DNA of 64,000 nucleotides from Bacteroidales bacterium (GTDB lineage Bacteria; Bacteroidota; Bacteroidia; Bacteroidales; F082): NCBI GenBank assembly GCA_024709145.1, contig JANJXG010000021.1, positions 1 to 64,000 of the forward strand, read 5' to 3'. Shown piece by piece: positions 8,688 to 18,372 of this stretch (position 1 is its first letter; each line of letters starts with the position of its first letter). The notes under the pieces were generated by a model. It saw only the letters and a program-made list of their open reading frames with translations, ran no database searches and was not told where the DNA came from. The position numbers and the translations under genes were made by a program.

Positions 8688-8726
8688 AAAAAATCCCTGT
8701 CACGCTGATGTGGCAGGGATTTTTTG
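8688..8726 (+). terminator. Intrinsic terminator of rpmE2
   Basis: ATCCCTGTCAC-GCTGAT-GTGGCAGGGAT (one G-U pair) followed by TTTTT, 20 bases after the rpmE2 stop codon. Confidence 0.9.
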
Positions 8727-8808
8727 TTAATAACCCGTTTATTTATCAACAATTTGTGGCTTTTAACTACAAAAATCATTCGGCCTAATAATCAAACAAA
8801 AATTGCGT

Positions 8809-8816
8809 TATATTTG
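8809..8816 (+). promoter_or_regulatory. -7 promoter element of the GlmU-like gene
   Basis: TATATTTG matches TAnnTTTG, 48 bases before the start codon. No clear -33 box. Confidence 0.45.
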
Positions 8817-8864
8817 TTTCAGAGAAAAAATCACTTTGGAACGAATGCCTAATACGGTAAAACC

Positions 8865-10049
8865 ATGAACTACATCCTTTTCGACAGCGCATCGCGAAAC
8901 AACCTGTTGCCACTGACTTTCACCCGTCCCGTAGCTGATATCAGAATCGGAATCCTGACCATCCGCGAAAAATGGGAGAAGTACCTCAATGTCTCAACCT
9001 CAAGTCTTACAGAGGCTTATCTAAGTCTTAAATACCCAGTGGTAAAAGCCCATATCAATATGTTGATTAACGGCTCAATCTGTCCCAATCCTGCCATCAT
9101 CGAAGCAATTGGTAAACTTACCGAAGGGCAGGCGCTGGTGAGTGATGACACCGTTGTGGCGATGTGCCTGAACGCTGAATCACTTGAAAACATTGCTGAA
9201 CCAACGACTGAAATGGAAATGATCGAAACAAATCTGCCATTTCTCAAGGTGCACAATACCTGGGATATTTTTAATCTAAACGATCAGGCTATCAAAGAAG
9301 ATTTTGAACTGCTGACAAAAGGACGCAAATCGCAGCCTATCCCGGTTTCAAACCGCTGCGTCAATCCCGAAAACATCTTCATTGAAGAGGGTGCCGTGGT
9401 TGAGTTTGCGATTCTGAATGCGAGCAACGGACCCATATACATAGGAAAAGAGGCTGAAGTAATGGAAGGCTGTAAAATCAGAGGCTCCTTTGCGCTTTGT
9501 GAACATGCAGTTTTGAAGATGGATGCCAAAATATATGGACCCACAACCATCGGACCTTATTCAAAGGTGGGCGGCGAAGTAACACAGTCTGTGGTGTTTG
9601 GCTACTCCAACAAGGCGCATGATGGCTTCCTCGGTCATTCGGTGCTGGGTGAATGGTGTAATCTTGGTGCTGACACCAATACCTCCAATTTGAAAAATAC
9701 TTATGAAGAAGTGAAGCTTTGGTCATACGCTGAAGATTGTTTCGTTCAAACCGGACTTCAGTTTTGTGGTACGATCATGGGCGACCATTCGAAATGCGGT
9801 ATCAACACAATGTTCAACACTGGAACAGTGATTGGCGTGAATGCCAATGTGTTTGGTCCTGGTTTCCAGCGGAATTTCGTTCCCTCTTTCTCATGGGGTG
9901 GCACACATGGTTTACAGGATTATGACCTGAAAAAGGCTGTGAAGACCGCCGAAATTGTTTATGCCCGCCGGAATAAGCCTTTTGATAAAGTTGAAAAAGC
10001 AATTCTTTCAGAGATTTTTAGTTTGACTTACAAAAATCGCCGCGCCTGA
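8865..10049 (+). CDS. GlmU-like sugar nucleotidyltransferase/acyltransferase
   Basis: 394 residues. The N-terminal half is a nucleotidyltransferase-like domain beginning MNYILFDSASRNNLLPLTFTRP. The C-terminal half (from ~190) is a left-handed beta-helix with hexapeptide repeats, for example IYIGKEAEVMEGCKI and IYGPTTIGPYSKVGGEV. This architecture fits the Bacteroidota family proposed as an alternative GlmU, making UDP-N-acetylglucosamine from glucosamine-1-phosphate for cell wall and lipopolysaccharide. It lies downstream of rpmE2 with its own promoter element, an arrangement I recognise from other Bacteroidota. The exact substrate is inferred from family naming. Confidence 0.82.
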   Translation: MNYILFDSASRNNLLPLTFTRPVADIRIGILTIREKWEKYLNVSTSSLTEAYLSLKYPVVKAHINMLINGSICPNPAIIEAIGKLTEGQALVSDDTVVAMCLNAESLENIAEPTTEMEMIETNLPFLKVHNTWDIFNLNDQAIKEDFELLTKGRKSQPIPVSNRCVNPENIFIEEGAVVEFAILNASNGPIYIGKEAEVMEGCKIRGSFALCEHAVLKMDAKIYGPTTIGPYSKVGGEVTQSVVFGYSNKAHDGFLGHSVLGEWCNLGADTNTSNLKNTYEEVKLWSYAEDCFVQTGLQFCGTIMGDHSKCGINTMFNTGTVIGVNANVFGPGFQRNFVPSFSWGGTHGLQDYDLKKAVKTAEIVYARRNKPFDKVEKAILSEIFSLTYKNRRA

Positions 10050-10148
10050 TCAGGTTACGGCACAGCTTTTGACATATCAGGAATCAACCTGTTATTTCTG
10101 TCTGATTGATTTCATGACCGGAATGTAGGTTGATTTTTTTTCAATTAA

Positions 10149-12641
10149 ATGTCAAATTGTCATTTCGATTCAAAATATATGATAAATCAAAACAAACGGG
10201 CAGACATCCTTGACCTGTCGGATATGATCGACTCCGAAGCTGAATACATACCCTTGTTATCAGCAGAGGACGAACAAATGATGAATGCGGAAGAGCTTCC
10301 CGAAGATTTGGCCATTTTACCGCTCCGCAACGCAGTTTTGTTTCCCGGGGTAGTTTTTCCAATTACAGTCGGTCGCGATAAATCAATCAAACTCGTGAAG
10401 GAGGCTTACCGAAAAGAGAAAGTAATCGGTGTGATTGCCCAACGTGACCCCAACATCGAAGACCCCACAGCTGCTGATTTGCATGAAGTGGGCACCGTGG
10501 CACAAATTCTTAAGACCTTGCAGATGCCGGATGGAAATACCACGGTTATAATTCAGGGTAAAAAACGCTTCAGACTACTCGAAATCACCCGGGAAGAACC
10601 TTATTTCAGAGGAAAAGCCGGTGTGTTTGATAAAACTGATGCATTGCCTAATGATCCAGGATTTCAGGCTCTTATACAATCGATTAAAGATATTGCCATC
10701 CAAATAATCGAAAAGTCGCCACATATACCGAGCGAAGCAACTTTTGCCATCAACAATATCGAAAGTCCGGTGTTTCTTGTGAATTTTGTATCAAGTAACC
10801 TGAACATCACAGCCACCGAAAAGCAACAGCTACTCGAGATCACCGATGTTCAGGAAAGAGCCGGAAAGGTGTTATCGCATCTCTCAAAGGAGATGCAGAT
10901 GCTCGATCTTAAAAATCAAATTCAAAGCAAAGTAAAAACCGATCTCGACAAACAACAAAGGGATTATTTTCTGAATCAGCAATTGAAAACCATCCAGGAA
11001 GAACTTGGAGGTTCACCCAACGAAACAGAGATCAAGGTTTTAAAGGAAAAAGCCAGTTTAAAAAAATGGGACAAGGAGGTACAGGCTGTTTTTGAGAAGG
11101 AACTAGTCAAGCTGCAGCGTATGCATCCGCAGGCTGCTGAATACGGGGTGCAGTTCAACTATTTGGAGCACCTTGTTGAACTTCCCTGGAATGAATTTAC
11201 CCGCGATAACTTTGACCTTCAAAATGCCCAGAAAGTGCTTGATCAGGATCATTACGGATTGGAAAAAGTTAAAGAAAGAATCATCGAACATCTGGCTGTT
11301 TACAAACTTAAACAAGACCTGAAGGCACCGATTCTTTGCCTGGTAGGGCCTCCCGGCGTTGGAAAGACCTCACTTGGAAAATCCATTGCCAGGGCTGTTG
11401 GCAGAAAATATATCCGCATGTCGTTGGGTGGACTGCGTGATGAAGCTGAATTAAGAGGTCATCGTAAAACCTATATTGGGGCCATGCCTGGCAGGGTTAT
11501 TCAAAACCTGAAAAAAGCCAAATCTTCCAACCCAGTATTTGTCTTAGACGAAATTGACAAGGTGATTGGGAACAACATCAACGGGGATCCACAAGCTGCC
11601 TTGCTCGAGATTCTTGACCCGGAACAAAACAACAAATTCCATGACAACTTTCTGGAGATTGATTACGATCTTTCCAGAATTATGTTTATCGCAACAGCCA
11701 ATAGCCTGAGCACCATTCATCCTGCACTTCGCGACAGGATGGAGATCATTGAATTAAGTGGATACCTGATCGAAGAAAAGCTGGAAATTGCTCGTAAACA
11801 CCTCATACCAAAACAGATTGCTGAACATGGCATGAAACCGGCTGACATAACTTTACCTAAAAAAATCGTAGAAAAAATCATTGAAGATTATACCCGTGAA
11901 GCTGGAGTAAGGTCACTTGAACGTAACATTGCACGGTTGATTCGCAACAGAGCCCGATTCATCGCGATGGATCAGCAATACGACAAAAAGCTTTCAATCA
12001 ATGATTTGGAAGCAGTTCTTGGCGTGGGTTCCGGCAATCAGGGAATTGAAATCACCCATGAAGTGCCGGGAGTCGTCACGGGTCTTGCCTGGACACCGGT
12101 AGGAGGTGAACTTCTCTTTATTGAAGTCAGCCTCAGCCAGGGTAAAGGTGAACTGAAGCTAACCGGCAACCTGGGTGATGTGATGAAAGAATCGGCCTCC
12201 CTGGCATACGCCTATATCAGGGCACATGCCGGAGAACTCGGTATACAGCCTGATGTGTTTGATAAAACGAATGTCCATATCCACGTTCCGGAGGGTGCTA
12301 CACCAAAAGATGGCCCATCTGCCGGTATCACCTTGTTCACAGCTCTTGTTTCTGCCTTTACAGGGCGCAAAGTGAAACCAGCCATCGCCATGACAGGTGA
12401 AATCACGCTCAGGGGAAAAGTGTTGCCGGTGGGCGGTATCAAAGAAAAAATTCTGGCAGCCAAAAGAGGGAAAATAACCCAAATCATCCTTTCCAAAGAG
12501 AATAAACGTGATTTCCACGACATCAAAGAAGACTATATTAAAGGTGTAGATTTTCATTTTGTCTCGAATATGATGGAAGTTGTACAGTTGGCTCTTGAAC
12601 CCGCAAAGGCAAGACCGGTAGGGGAAGGCAAAATATCATGA
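10149..12641 (+). CDS. lon: ATP-dependent protease La
   Basis: 830-residue Lon protease that degrades misfolded and regulatory proteins in the cytoplasm. It has the N-terminal substrate-binding domain ([14 protein letters not shown] onward), a central coiled region, an AAA+ module with Walker A GPPGVGKT (G400-T407) and Walker [10 protein letters not shown], and the C-terminal peptidase domain with the Ser-Lys dyad (Ser724 in DGPSAG, Lys767 in GGIKEK). Length is normal for LonA. An alternative in-frame ATG at 10179 is possible. The next gene overlaps its stop by 4 bases. I see no obvious heat-shock promoter. Confidence 0.97.
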   Translation: MSNCHFDSKYMINQNKRADILDLSDMIDSEAEYIPLLSAEDEQMMNAEELPEDLAILPLRNAVLFPGVVFPITVGRDKSIKLVKEAYRKEKVIGVIAQRDPNIEDPTAADLHEVGTVAQILKTLQMPDGNTTVIIQGKKRFRLLEITREEPYFRGKAGVFDKTDALPNDPGFQALIQSIKDIAIQIIEKSPHIPSEATFAINNIESPVFLVNFVSSNLNITATEKQQLLEITDVQERAGKVLSHLSKEMQMLDLKNQIQSKVKTDLDKQQRDYFLNQQLKTIQEELGGSPNETEIKVLKEKASLKKWDKEVQAVFEKELVKLQRMHPQAAEYGVQFNYLEHLVELPWNEFTRDNFDLQNAQKVLDQDHYGLEKVKERIIEHLAVYKLKQDLKAPILCLVGPPGVGKTSLGKSIARAVGRKYIRMSLGGLRDEAELRGHRKTYIGAMPGRVIQNLKKAKSSNPVFVLDEIDKVIGNNINGDPQAALLEILDPEQNNKFHDNFLEIDYDLSRIMFIATANSLSTIHPALRDRMEIIELSGYLIEEKLEIARKHLIPKQIAEHGMKPADITLPKKIVEKIIEDYTREAGVRSLERNIARLIRNRARFIAMDQQYDKKLSINDLEAVLGVGSGNQGIEITHEVPGVVTGLAWTPVGGELLFIEVSLSQGKGELKLTGNLGDVMKESASLAYAYIRAHAGELGIQPDVFDKTNVHIHVPEGATPKDGPSAGITLFTALVSAFTGRKVKPAIAMTGEITLRGKVLPVGGIKEKILAAKRGKITQIILSKENKRDFHDIKEDYIKGVDFHFVSNMMEVVQLALEPAKARPVGEGKIS

Positions 12642-13216
12642 AGAAGGTACTTGTCATTCATGGCCATCCTGTCAGAGACACTTTTGTTGATCAACTCACA
12701 AATGCGTATGTTACCGGAGCAAAATCTGCTGGTGCCGAGGTAAAAGAGTTGGTTTTGAAGTCGTTGAATTATGATATAAACTTCAGGGAAGGTTACCGCG
12801 GCAATCAGGAGCTTGAGCCTGACCTGGAAATGGCTCAGAAACTGATCAGCTGGGCTGATCATCTGGTGTTTTTTTATCCCAATTGGTGGGCAACATATCC
12901 TGCCTTGCTGAAAGGTTTTATCGATCGTACATTTCTCCCGGGTTTTGCATTCAGCTACCGGAAAAACAACCCTGTTGCCGAAAAGCTTTTAACAGGAAAG
13001 TCAGCCAGACTTGTCGTCACAATGGATTCGCCGGTATGGTACTACTACCTTGTTTTGCGTGCTCCCGGTCATCATTCAATGCGGCGGGGTATTTTGCATT
13101 TTTGCGGCATCAGACCTGTCAGGATCAGCTCCCTGGGCTCCATGAGAAAGGCCTCCGAAAGTCGCCGGAAGAAATGGCTCGGCAAAATGGAATATCTGGG
13201 AAAGAAAATCAGATAA
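12638..13216 (+). CDS. NAD(P)H dehydrogenase, flavodoxin-2 fold
   Basis: 192-residue flavoprotein of the MdaB/KefF/NQO family, which carries out two-electron reduction of quinones or similar acceptors using FMN or FAD. The N-terminal [15 protein letters not shown] is the phosphate-binding loop, and FFYPNWWATYPALLKGFIDRTFLPGFAF is the conserved flavin and active-site region (spans residues ~70-98). Its ATG overlaps the lon stop codon (ATGA), so it is probably translated from the lon transcript, possibly as part of an oxidative-stress response; that is inference. Confidence 0.85.
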   Translation: MKKVLVIHGHPVRDTFVDQLTNAYVTGAKSAGAEVKELVLKSLNYDINFREGYRGNQELEPDLEMAQKLISWADHLVFFYPNWWATYPALLKGFIDRTFLPGFAFSYRKNNPVAEKLLTGKSARLVVTMDSPVWYYYLVLRAPGHHSMRRGILHFCGIRPVRISSLGSMRKASESRRKKWLGKMEYLGKKIR

Positions 13217-13221
13217 AGACA

Positions 13222-13229
13222 TATTTTTG
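13222..13229 (+). promoter_or_regulatory. -7 promoter element before the solute-binding lipoprotein
   Basis: TATTTTTG followed by CAAT matches TAnnTTTG. It overlaps an in-frame TTG (13227), which argues that translation starts at the ATG at 13254. Confidence 0.5.
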
Positions 13230-13253
13230 CAATTCGGGTTCCAAAATCAGCTT

Positions 13254-14864
13254 ATGCATCGATTTATCCAACTGATTGCCGTCGTTTTTGTTGGTATACT
13301 GCTGACAGCCTGTCAGACAGAGGCCGACACACAAAAGGTATTCAGATACAACGAGAATGCAGGTATATTGACGCTTGACCCTGCTTTTGCGAAGGATTTG
13401 CCGCATATCTGGGCTTGTAACCAGTTGTACAACGGCCTTGTAGCGTTCGACAGTAATATGCTGATTGTTCCATCCCTTGCAAAATCGTGGAAAGTGGAAG
13501 AAGAAGGAACGCTGTATACCTTTGCACTGAGAACGGATGTCTATTTTCACGAACATGCTGCTTTTAAAGGAGTTAACAGGAAATTTGTAGCTTCAGATGT
13601 TCAATACAGTTTTCAACGTTTTCTCGACCCTAAATTGGCTTCACCAGGGATTTGGATTTTTAATCAGGTTGAAAGAAAGCATGACAGCCTTGCTATCAGG
13701 ATTCTTAATGACTCTACACTTCAAATACGACTTAAAAGGCCATTCCCGGCATTTCTAGGTATTTTGGGGATGGCTTATGCTTCAGTAGTTCCGTATGAAG
13801 TGGTAGAGGCTATGGGTACTGATTTTCGCCGAAACCCATCAGGAACCGGACCTTTCGCTCTTAAACTTTGGGAAGAAGGCGTTAGGCTTGTTTTGAGGAA
13901 AAATCCGTATTATTTTGAATTTGCCGGGAGCCAGCGTTTACCTTTTCTTGAAGCCATCTCCATCAGCTTTTTATCCGACAAGCAGACAGCCTTTATGGAG
14001 TTCATCAAAGGAAATCTCGATTTTATGTCGGGTGTTGATGCCCGGTTTAAGGACGAATTGCTGACACGGCAAGGCAATTTAAGGAGCAAATACCAGAATC
14101 GTATCAACCTGAAAAGAGAGGCCTTTTTAAATACCGAGTACCTTGGATTTTTTCTTGAAAGAGAAGAGGCTAATCTTGATGCAGAACAACAGCGCGCACT
14201 GCGGCAGGTTGTTAATTATGCCATCGACAGGAAAAAAATGTTAAAATATTTACGCAACAATGTCGGAATCGTGGCTCATGGCGGCATGATTCCTAAAGGA
14301 TTACCCGGATATGATTTGTCACAGCGCATTGGATACTGCTACGACCCCGATCAGGCAGCCAGGTTAATGGAACAATACAATCTACGTGGTCAAACGATCA
14401 CCATTTCAGTAACGGAAGATTATGTTGACCTGGTTAAATTTATACAATCGGAGCTAGGTAAGATAGGAATCATCGTGGTGGTTGATGTGATGCCAACAGC
14501 CACATTGCGCCAACTGAGAGCACATGGCAAGCTTGAAATTTTCAGGGCAAGCTGGGTGGCCGATTACCCTGATGCCGAGAATTATTTGTCACTTTTTTAT
14601 AGCCCGAACAAATCTCCTGCCGGGCCAAACTATACCCACTTTCAACAGGATCGGTTTGACAGCATTTTTGAACAGGCCTACGAAATCACTGACCCCGTCA
14701 GGCGTGCGGAAGTCTACAGACAGCTCGACAGCATGGTGATGTCTGAAGCCCCTGTTGTGCCGCTTTATTACGATGAAGTGCTTCGTTTTTCACAAAAAAA
14801 TGTCAGAGGACTTTCCGGTAACCCTACAAATCAACTCGATCTCAAATCGGTTTGGAAAGATTAG
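13254..14864 (+). CDS. ABC transporter solute-binding lipoprotein, family 5
   Basis: 536-residue extracytoplasmic solute-binding protein of the peptide/nickel/opine family (SBP_bac_5). It opens with a lipoprotein signal peptide and lipobox LLTAC (Cys20). Family features include FRYNENAGILTLDPAFAKD, GLVAFDSNM, the SDVQYSFQRFLDP motif and the late segment APVVPLYYDE. No permease or ATPase gene is adjacent, so its transporter partners lie elsewhere or it acts alone as a lipoprotein. The likely ligand is an oligopeptide, but this cannot be read from sequence. I placed the start at ATG 13254 because a promoter box covers the upstream TTG. Confidence 0.85.
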   Translation: MHRFIQLIAVVFVGILLTACQTEADTQKVFRYNENAGILTLDPAFAKDLPHIWACNQLYNGLVAFDSNMLIVPSLAKSWKVEEEGTLYTFALRTDVYFHEHAAFKGVNRKFVASDVQYSFQRFLDPKLASPGIWIFNQVERKHDSLAIRILNDSTLQIRLKRPFPAFLGILGMAYASVVPYEVVEAMGTDFRRNPSGTGPFALKLWEEGVRLVLRKNPYYFEFAGSQRLPFLEAISISFLSDKQTAFMEFIKGNLDFMSGVDARFKDELLTRQGNLRSKYQNRINLKREAFLNTEYLGFFLEREEANLDAEQQRALRQVVNYAIDRKKMLKYLRNNVGIVAHGGMIPKGLPGYDLSQRIGYCYDPDQAARLMEQYNLRGQTITISVTEDYVDLVKFIQSELGKIGIIVVVDVMPTATLRQLRAHGKLEIFRASWVADYPDAENYLSLFYSPNKSPAGPNYTHFQQDRFDSIFEQAYEITDPVRRAEVYRQLDSMVMSEAPVVPLYYDEVLRFSQKNVRGLSGNPTNQLDLKSVWKD

Positions 14865-15031
14865 CATTTCTATTTAAGTATTTTGAGATCAATAAATGTT
14901 CTTATGCTGTCATTAAGCAATGAAATACATAGCCTTAAAGTTTTTATAATGGCGAAATGGATTACCCTATTTATTTGTGGAATACGCCCTGCCCCCCCCT
15001 GACAAATATCAGAACTGGAAATTGATGAAAA

Positions 15032-15076
15032 CAAAGGTATCATTTCATGCTTAAACCAATGATTTTTGTACCTTTG
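15032..15076. repeat. Imperfect palindrome across the thrS promoter
   Basis: CAAAGGTATCATT at 15032-15044 is mirrored by AATGA (15058-15062) and TACCTTTG (15069-15076) with 6 extra bases in the right arm. The right arm is the -7 box of thrS; the left arm is the same box facing the other way. It may be an operator, a divergent promoter or chance. Confidence 0.45.
15069..15076 (+). promoter_or_regulatory. -7 promoter element of thrS
   Basis: TACCTTTG followed by CAGCC matches TAnnTTTG, 25 bases before the ATG at 15102. It overlaps an in-frame TTG at 15066, ruling that codon out as a likely start. Confidence 0.6.
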
Positions 15077-15101
15077 CAGCCATTTTTTAAGCAAATATTT
15101 T

Positions 15102-17042
15102 ATGATCAACATTACCCTACCCGATAGCTCTGTGAGACAGTACGAAGCCGGAGTTACGGCGCTCGACATTGCCAGGAGCATCAGCGAAGGCCTTGCCCGC
15201 AATGTATTGTCTGCCAAAATCGATGATGAGGTTTGGGATGCTACCCGTGCCATCCGGCGTGATGCCCGTGTGCAGCTCCTTACCTGGAACGATACAGAAG
15301 GAAAAGCAACCATGTGGCACAGCTCTGCCCACCTGATGGCAGAGGCCATCGAACAGCTTCACCCGGGTGTAAAGTTTGGAATTGGTCCGGATATCGAGAA
15401 CGGTTTTTACTACGACATTGACCCCGGCGAAAAAGTGATTACCGAAGCCGATCTTGTTGAAATTGAAAAGAAGATGCTCGAACTGGCTAAAGAAAAGCAG
15501 GTTTATCAGCGAACCGAAGTTACAAAGCAAGAAGCATTGAAGCATTTCACCGAGAAAGGTGATGAATACAAGCTGGAGTTGATCAGTGAGCTTGAAGATG
15601 GAACAATTACCTTTTATAAAAGCGGAACCTTTACCGATTTGTGTCGCGGGCCTCACTTGCCTGATACAGGTTTCATCAAAGCCGTGAAGCTGACAAGCAT
15701 TGCTGGTGCCTATTGGCGAGGTGATGAAAAAAGAAAGCAACTTACACGTATTTATGGGATCACTTTCCCCAAAGCCAAAGAGCTCGAGGATTACCTTATT
15801 TTGCTTGAAGAAGCTAAAAAACGTGACCACCGAAAGCTTGGAAAGGAACTTGAACTTTTTACCTTTAGCCAGAAAGTAGGAGCAGGGCTGCCATTGTGGC
15901 TACCCAAAGGCGCCGAACTCCGCGAACGTCTCGAGCAATACTTGAAGAAAGTGCAGAAAGAAGCTGGTTACATGCCCGTGATTACACCTCATATCGGGAA
16001 CGTGAACCTATATAAAACCTCAGGGCATTTTGATAAATATGGAGCCGACTCATTCAGACCTATCACCACGCCGGTTGAAGGAGAAGCTTTTTTCCTGAAA
16101 CCAATGAACTGTCCGCATCATTGCGAGATTTTCAGCTCAAAGCCACATTCCTACAAAGATTTGCCAATTCGATATGCTGAGTTTGGCACCGTGTACCGCT
16201 ATGAGCAAAGTGGTGAGTTGCACGGATTGACGCGTGTGAGGGGTTTCACACAGGATGATGCCCATATTTTCTGTACCCCTGATCAAATCAAATCTGAGTT
16301 TAAAGCTGTGATTAAAATTATCATGCGCATTTTTAAAGCGCTTGATTTTAAAGACTTTATCACACAGATTTCGTTGAGAGACCCAAATCAGCCGGAGAAA
16401 TATATTGGCTCGACCGAAAATTGGGAAAAAGCAGAAAATGCCATTCGCGAAGTGGCTGCAGAAGAGGGTCTTAATGCGATTGCAGTTGAAGGCGAGGCTG
16501 CTTTCTATGGTCCGAAGATGGATTTCATGGTTCGGGACGCATTGGGAAGAAAATGGCAACTTGGCACCATCCAGGTTGACTACAATTTGCCCGAGCGATT
16601 CGATTTGACATATATCGGTAGCGATAATGAAAAGCACCGTCCGGTGATGATTCACAGGGCGCCTTTTGGCTCGATGGAACGATTTGTTGCGGTACTGATT
16701 GAGCATTGTGCCGGTAAATTCCCCCTTTGGCTGGCCCCTGAACAGGTTATCATCCTGCCAATCAGTGAAAAATATCAGAATTATGCTGAAAAAGTTTCCC
16801 AGTTCCTGAAAAATTCCGATATTCGCGCCCTCATTGACGACAGGAGCGAAAAAACAGGCAGGAAAATACGGGATGCCGAATTGCGAAAAATACCTTTTAT
16901 GCTTGTTGTTGGTGAAAAGGAAGAAGCCGAAAACGCCGTTTCTGTCCGTAAACAAGGCAGTGGTGATTTGGGCACATTCTCTTTGGAGGCTTTCGCAACA
17001 ATGATCAATGACGAAGTGAAGAAGCTTCAGGAGAATGTATAA
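15102..17042 (+). CDS. thrS: Threonyl-tRNA synthetase
   Basis: 646-residue class II synthetase that charges tRNA-Thr. In order: TGS domain ([17 protein letters not shown]), the second additional/editing domain with [10 protein letters not shown], the catalytic core with motif 1, the zinc-site segment [10 protein letters not shown], motif 2 around [18 protein letters not shown] and motif 3 [11 protein letters not shown], then the anticodon-binding domain. Length is standard. It is the first gene of the thrS-infC-rpmI-rplT translation cluster. The start ATG lies 25 bases after a -7 promoter box, and an imperfect palindrome covers the promoter region. Confidence 0.98.
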   Translation: MINITLPDSSVRQYEAGVTALDIARSISEGLARNVLSAKIDDEVWDATRAIRRDARVQLLTWNDTEGKATMWHSSAHLMAEAIEQLHPGVKFGIGPDIENGFYYDIDPGEKVITEADLVEIEKKMLELAKEKQVYQRTEVTKQEALKHFTEKGDEYKLELISELEDGTITFYKSGTFTDLCRGPHLPDTGFIKAVKLTSIAGAYWRGDEKRKQLTRIYGITFPKAKELEDYLILLEEAKKRDHRKLGKELELFTFSQKVGAGLPLWLPKGAELRERLEQYLKKVQKEAGYMPVITPHIGNVNLYKTSGHFDKYGADSFRPITTPVEGEAFFLKPMNCPHHCEIFSSKPHSYKDLPIRYAEFGTVYRYEQSGELHGLTRVRGFTQDDAHIFCTPDQIKSEFKAVIKIIMRIFKALDFKDFITQISLRDPNQPEKYIGSTENWEKAENAIREVAAEEGLNAIAVEGEAAFYGPKMDFMVRDALGRKWQLGTIQVDYNLPERFDLTYIGSDNEKHRPVMIHRAPFGSMERFVAVLIEHCAGKFPLWLAPEQVIILPISEKYQNYAEKVSQFLKNSDIRALIDDRSEKTGRKIRDAELRKIPFMLVVGEKEEAENAVSVRKQGSGDLGTFSLEAFATMINDEVKKLQENV

Positions 17043-17063
17043 AAGCTTAGTATTAATTAATTT

Positions 17064-17080
17064 AGGAGGAACGTACCATA
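17064..17080 (+). promoter_or_regulatory. Strong Shine-Dalgarno and AUA start of infC
   Basis: AGGAGG at 17064-17069 stands 8 bases before ATA (17078-17080), the only plausible initiation codon at the conserved N-terminus of IF3. Such a perfect Shine-Dalgarno is exceptional here, where most genes have A-rich leaders. Confidence 0.8.
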
Positions 17081-17629
17081 GCACAGTTTAGAGGAAGAGG
17101 CCCGAGAAGGCCTATTGAGAAGAAAGAAGACCCGCACAGGATCAACGAACGAATCAATGCGCCAATCGTGCGTGTTGTTGGCGAGAATATCGAAGCCGCC
17201 ATTGTTTCTATCAGGGAAGCATTGGCCCTGGCAGAGTCGCTGGGGCTTGATCTCGTGGAGATTTCTCCAACTGCCAACCCGCCGGTTTGCCGTATTCTCG
17301 ATTATAAAAAATTCCTTTTTGAACAAAAGAAAAAACAAAAGGAGATCAAGGCCAAGTCAGCAAAAATCGTTGTAAAGGAAATCCGCTTAGGACCCAATAC
17401 CGATGACCATGACTTTGATTTTAAACTCAAACATGCTATGAACTTTCTTGAAGAAGGTGCCAAAGTTAGAGTTGATGTTCTTTTTCGCGGACGTTCAATC
17501 GTTTATAAAGATCAGGGTGAGCTCATTATGTTGAAATTTGCGCAGGCACTCGAAGAGTATGGCAAGGTAGAACAGTTGCCAAAGCTTGAAGGAAAGCGCA
17601 TGATGATGATGATTGCCCCAAAGAAGTAA
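17078..17629 (+). CDS. infC: Translation initiation factor IF-3, AUA start
   Basis: 183 residues if started at ATA 17078. The N-domain includes [16 protein letters not shown] and the [23 protein letters not shown] linker region. The C-domain includes [33 protein letters not shown] and the end [13 protein letters not shown]3 binds the 30S subunit and rejects non-canonical start codons. A GTG in frame at 17168 would cut away conserved residues, whereas ATA is preceded by AGGAGG at ideal spacing. By analogy with the AUU start of E. coli infC, this would give autoregulation, because IF3 represses its own abnormal start. It lies 35 bases after thrS. Confidence 0.93.
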   Translation: MAQFRGRGPRRPIEKKEDPHRINERINAPIVRVVGENIEAAIVSIREALALAESLGLDLVEISPTANPPVCRILDYKKFLFEQKKKQKEIKAKSAKIVVKEIRLGPNTDDHDFDFKLKHAMNFLEEGAKVRVDVLFRGRSIVYKDQGELIMLKFAQALEEYGKVEQLPKLEGKRMMMMIAPKK

Positions 17630-17661
17630 GAAACCTATTTAACCTTAAATATTGTTTAGTA

Positions 17662-17856
17662 ATGCCAAAAATGAAGTCAAAATCCGGCGCAAAGAAACGT
17701 TTCAAGCTGACAGGCTCCGGTAAGATCAAGAGGAAGCATGCTTACAAAAGTCACATTCTGACGAAGAAATCGACGAAACGTAAGCGTAACCTGACTTACT
17801 CAACGCTGGTGAATCCGGCTGATGAGAAGAACATTAAAGAAATGCTTCAACTGTAA
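17662..17856 (+). CDS. rpmI: 50S ribosomal protein L35
   Basis: 64-residue basic protein beginning [20 protein letters not shown], with [22 protein letters not shown], the full L35 family signature. It sits between infC (32 bases upstream) and rplT (73 bases downstream), the conserved bacterial order. Its expression probably follows the infC and L20 control of this operon. Confidence 0.98.
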   Translation: MPKMKSKSGAKKRFKLTGSGKIKRKHAYKSHILTKKSTKRKRNLTYSTLVNPADEKNIKEMLQL

Positions 17857-17876
17857 AAAATCAAATGTTTAACTTT

Positions 17877-17914
17877 GTTATAGCTTCAAAGTTCTCCGGG
17901 GGAGGCGCTATAAC
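17877..17914 (+). promoter_or_regulatory. Hairpin between rpmI and rplT, possible L20 binding site
   Basis: GTTATAGC (17877-17884) pairs perfectly with GCTATAAC (17907-17914). The 22-nt loop contains a second small hairpin, CTCC-GGG-GGAG. There is no following T-run, so it is not a terminator. In E. coli and other bacteria L20 represses its operon by binding RNA structures that mimic its 23S site, one of them between rpmI and rplT. A similar role here is inference. Confidence 0.55.
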
Positions 17915-17929
17915 GGAAAATCAAAAAAA

Positions 17930-18280
17930 ATGCCAAGATCAGTAAATGCTGTAGCATCAAGAGCAAGAAGAAAGAAAATCCTCAAACTGACCCGCGGTCA
18001 GTTCGGTCGTAGGAAGAATGTTTGGACCGTAGCCAAAAATTCCTATGAAAAAGGCCAACAGTATGCCTATCGCGACAGACGCAACAAGAAACGCTCGTTC
18101 CGCTCCTTATGGATCATTCGTATCAATGCTGCCGTTCGTCCTTTCGGAATGTCATACAGTGTCTTTGTGGGAAAACTTCATCAACACAATATTGAAATCA
18201 ACCGGAAAGTGCTTGCTGACCTCGCACTTAACAACCCCGAGGCCTTTAAAGCCATCGTTGAAAAAGTGTCACAGAATTAG
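17930..18280 (+). CDS. rplT: 50S ribosomal protein L20
   Basis: 116-residue L20, beginning [24 protein letters not shown] (residues 1-24) with the typical long basic N-terminal helix, then [17 protein letters not shown] and [12 protein letters not shown]. It is essential early in 50S assembly and binds 23S rRNA. A strong hairpin precedes it by 15 bases and an intrinsic terminator follows, closing the thrS-infC-rpmI-rplT cluster. Confidence 0.98.
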   Translation: MPRSVNAVASRARRKKILKLTRGQFGRRKNVWTVAKNSYEKGQQYAYRDRRNKKRSFRSLWIIRINAAVRPFGMSYSVFVGKLHQHNIEINRKVLADLALNNPEAFKAIVEKVSQN

Positions 18281-18299
18281 CAATATTTCCTGATGAAAG

Positions 18300-18333
18300 A
18301 AAAAGGCCGTCCTTTCCGGATGGCCTTTTTCTT
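18300..18333. terminator. Bidirectional terminator after rplT
   Basis: AAAAAGGCCGTCC-TTTCC-GGATGGCCTTTTT is a stable hairpin with T-runs on both strands. It sits between the convergent rplT and NtrC-type regulator genes. Confidence 0.85.
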
Positions 18334-18372
18334 TGTTATGAATGGCAAACGATCGTTTGAATGGTACTGTTA

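Noticed and set aside
14992-14999. Run of eight C as a possible phase-variation tract
   Set aside because: It is in a gene-free spacer, not in a coding frame or between promoter boxes, and one isolated run is weak evidence.
16137-17084. A 315-codon open frame antisense to thrS
   Set aside because: It lies fully opposite a strongly conserved gene, its protein has no domain-like pattern, and it has no promoter or spacing to neighbours. It is a by-product of thrS codon use.
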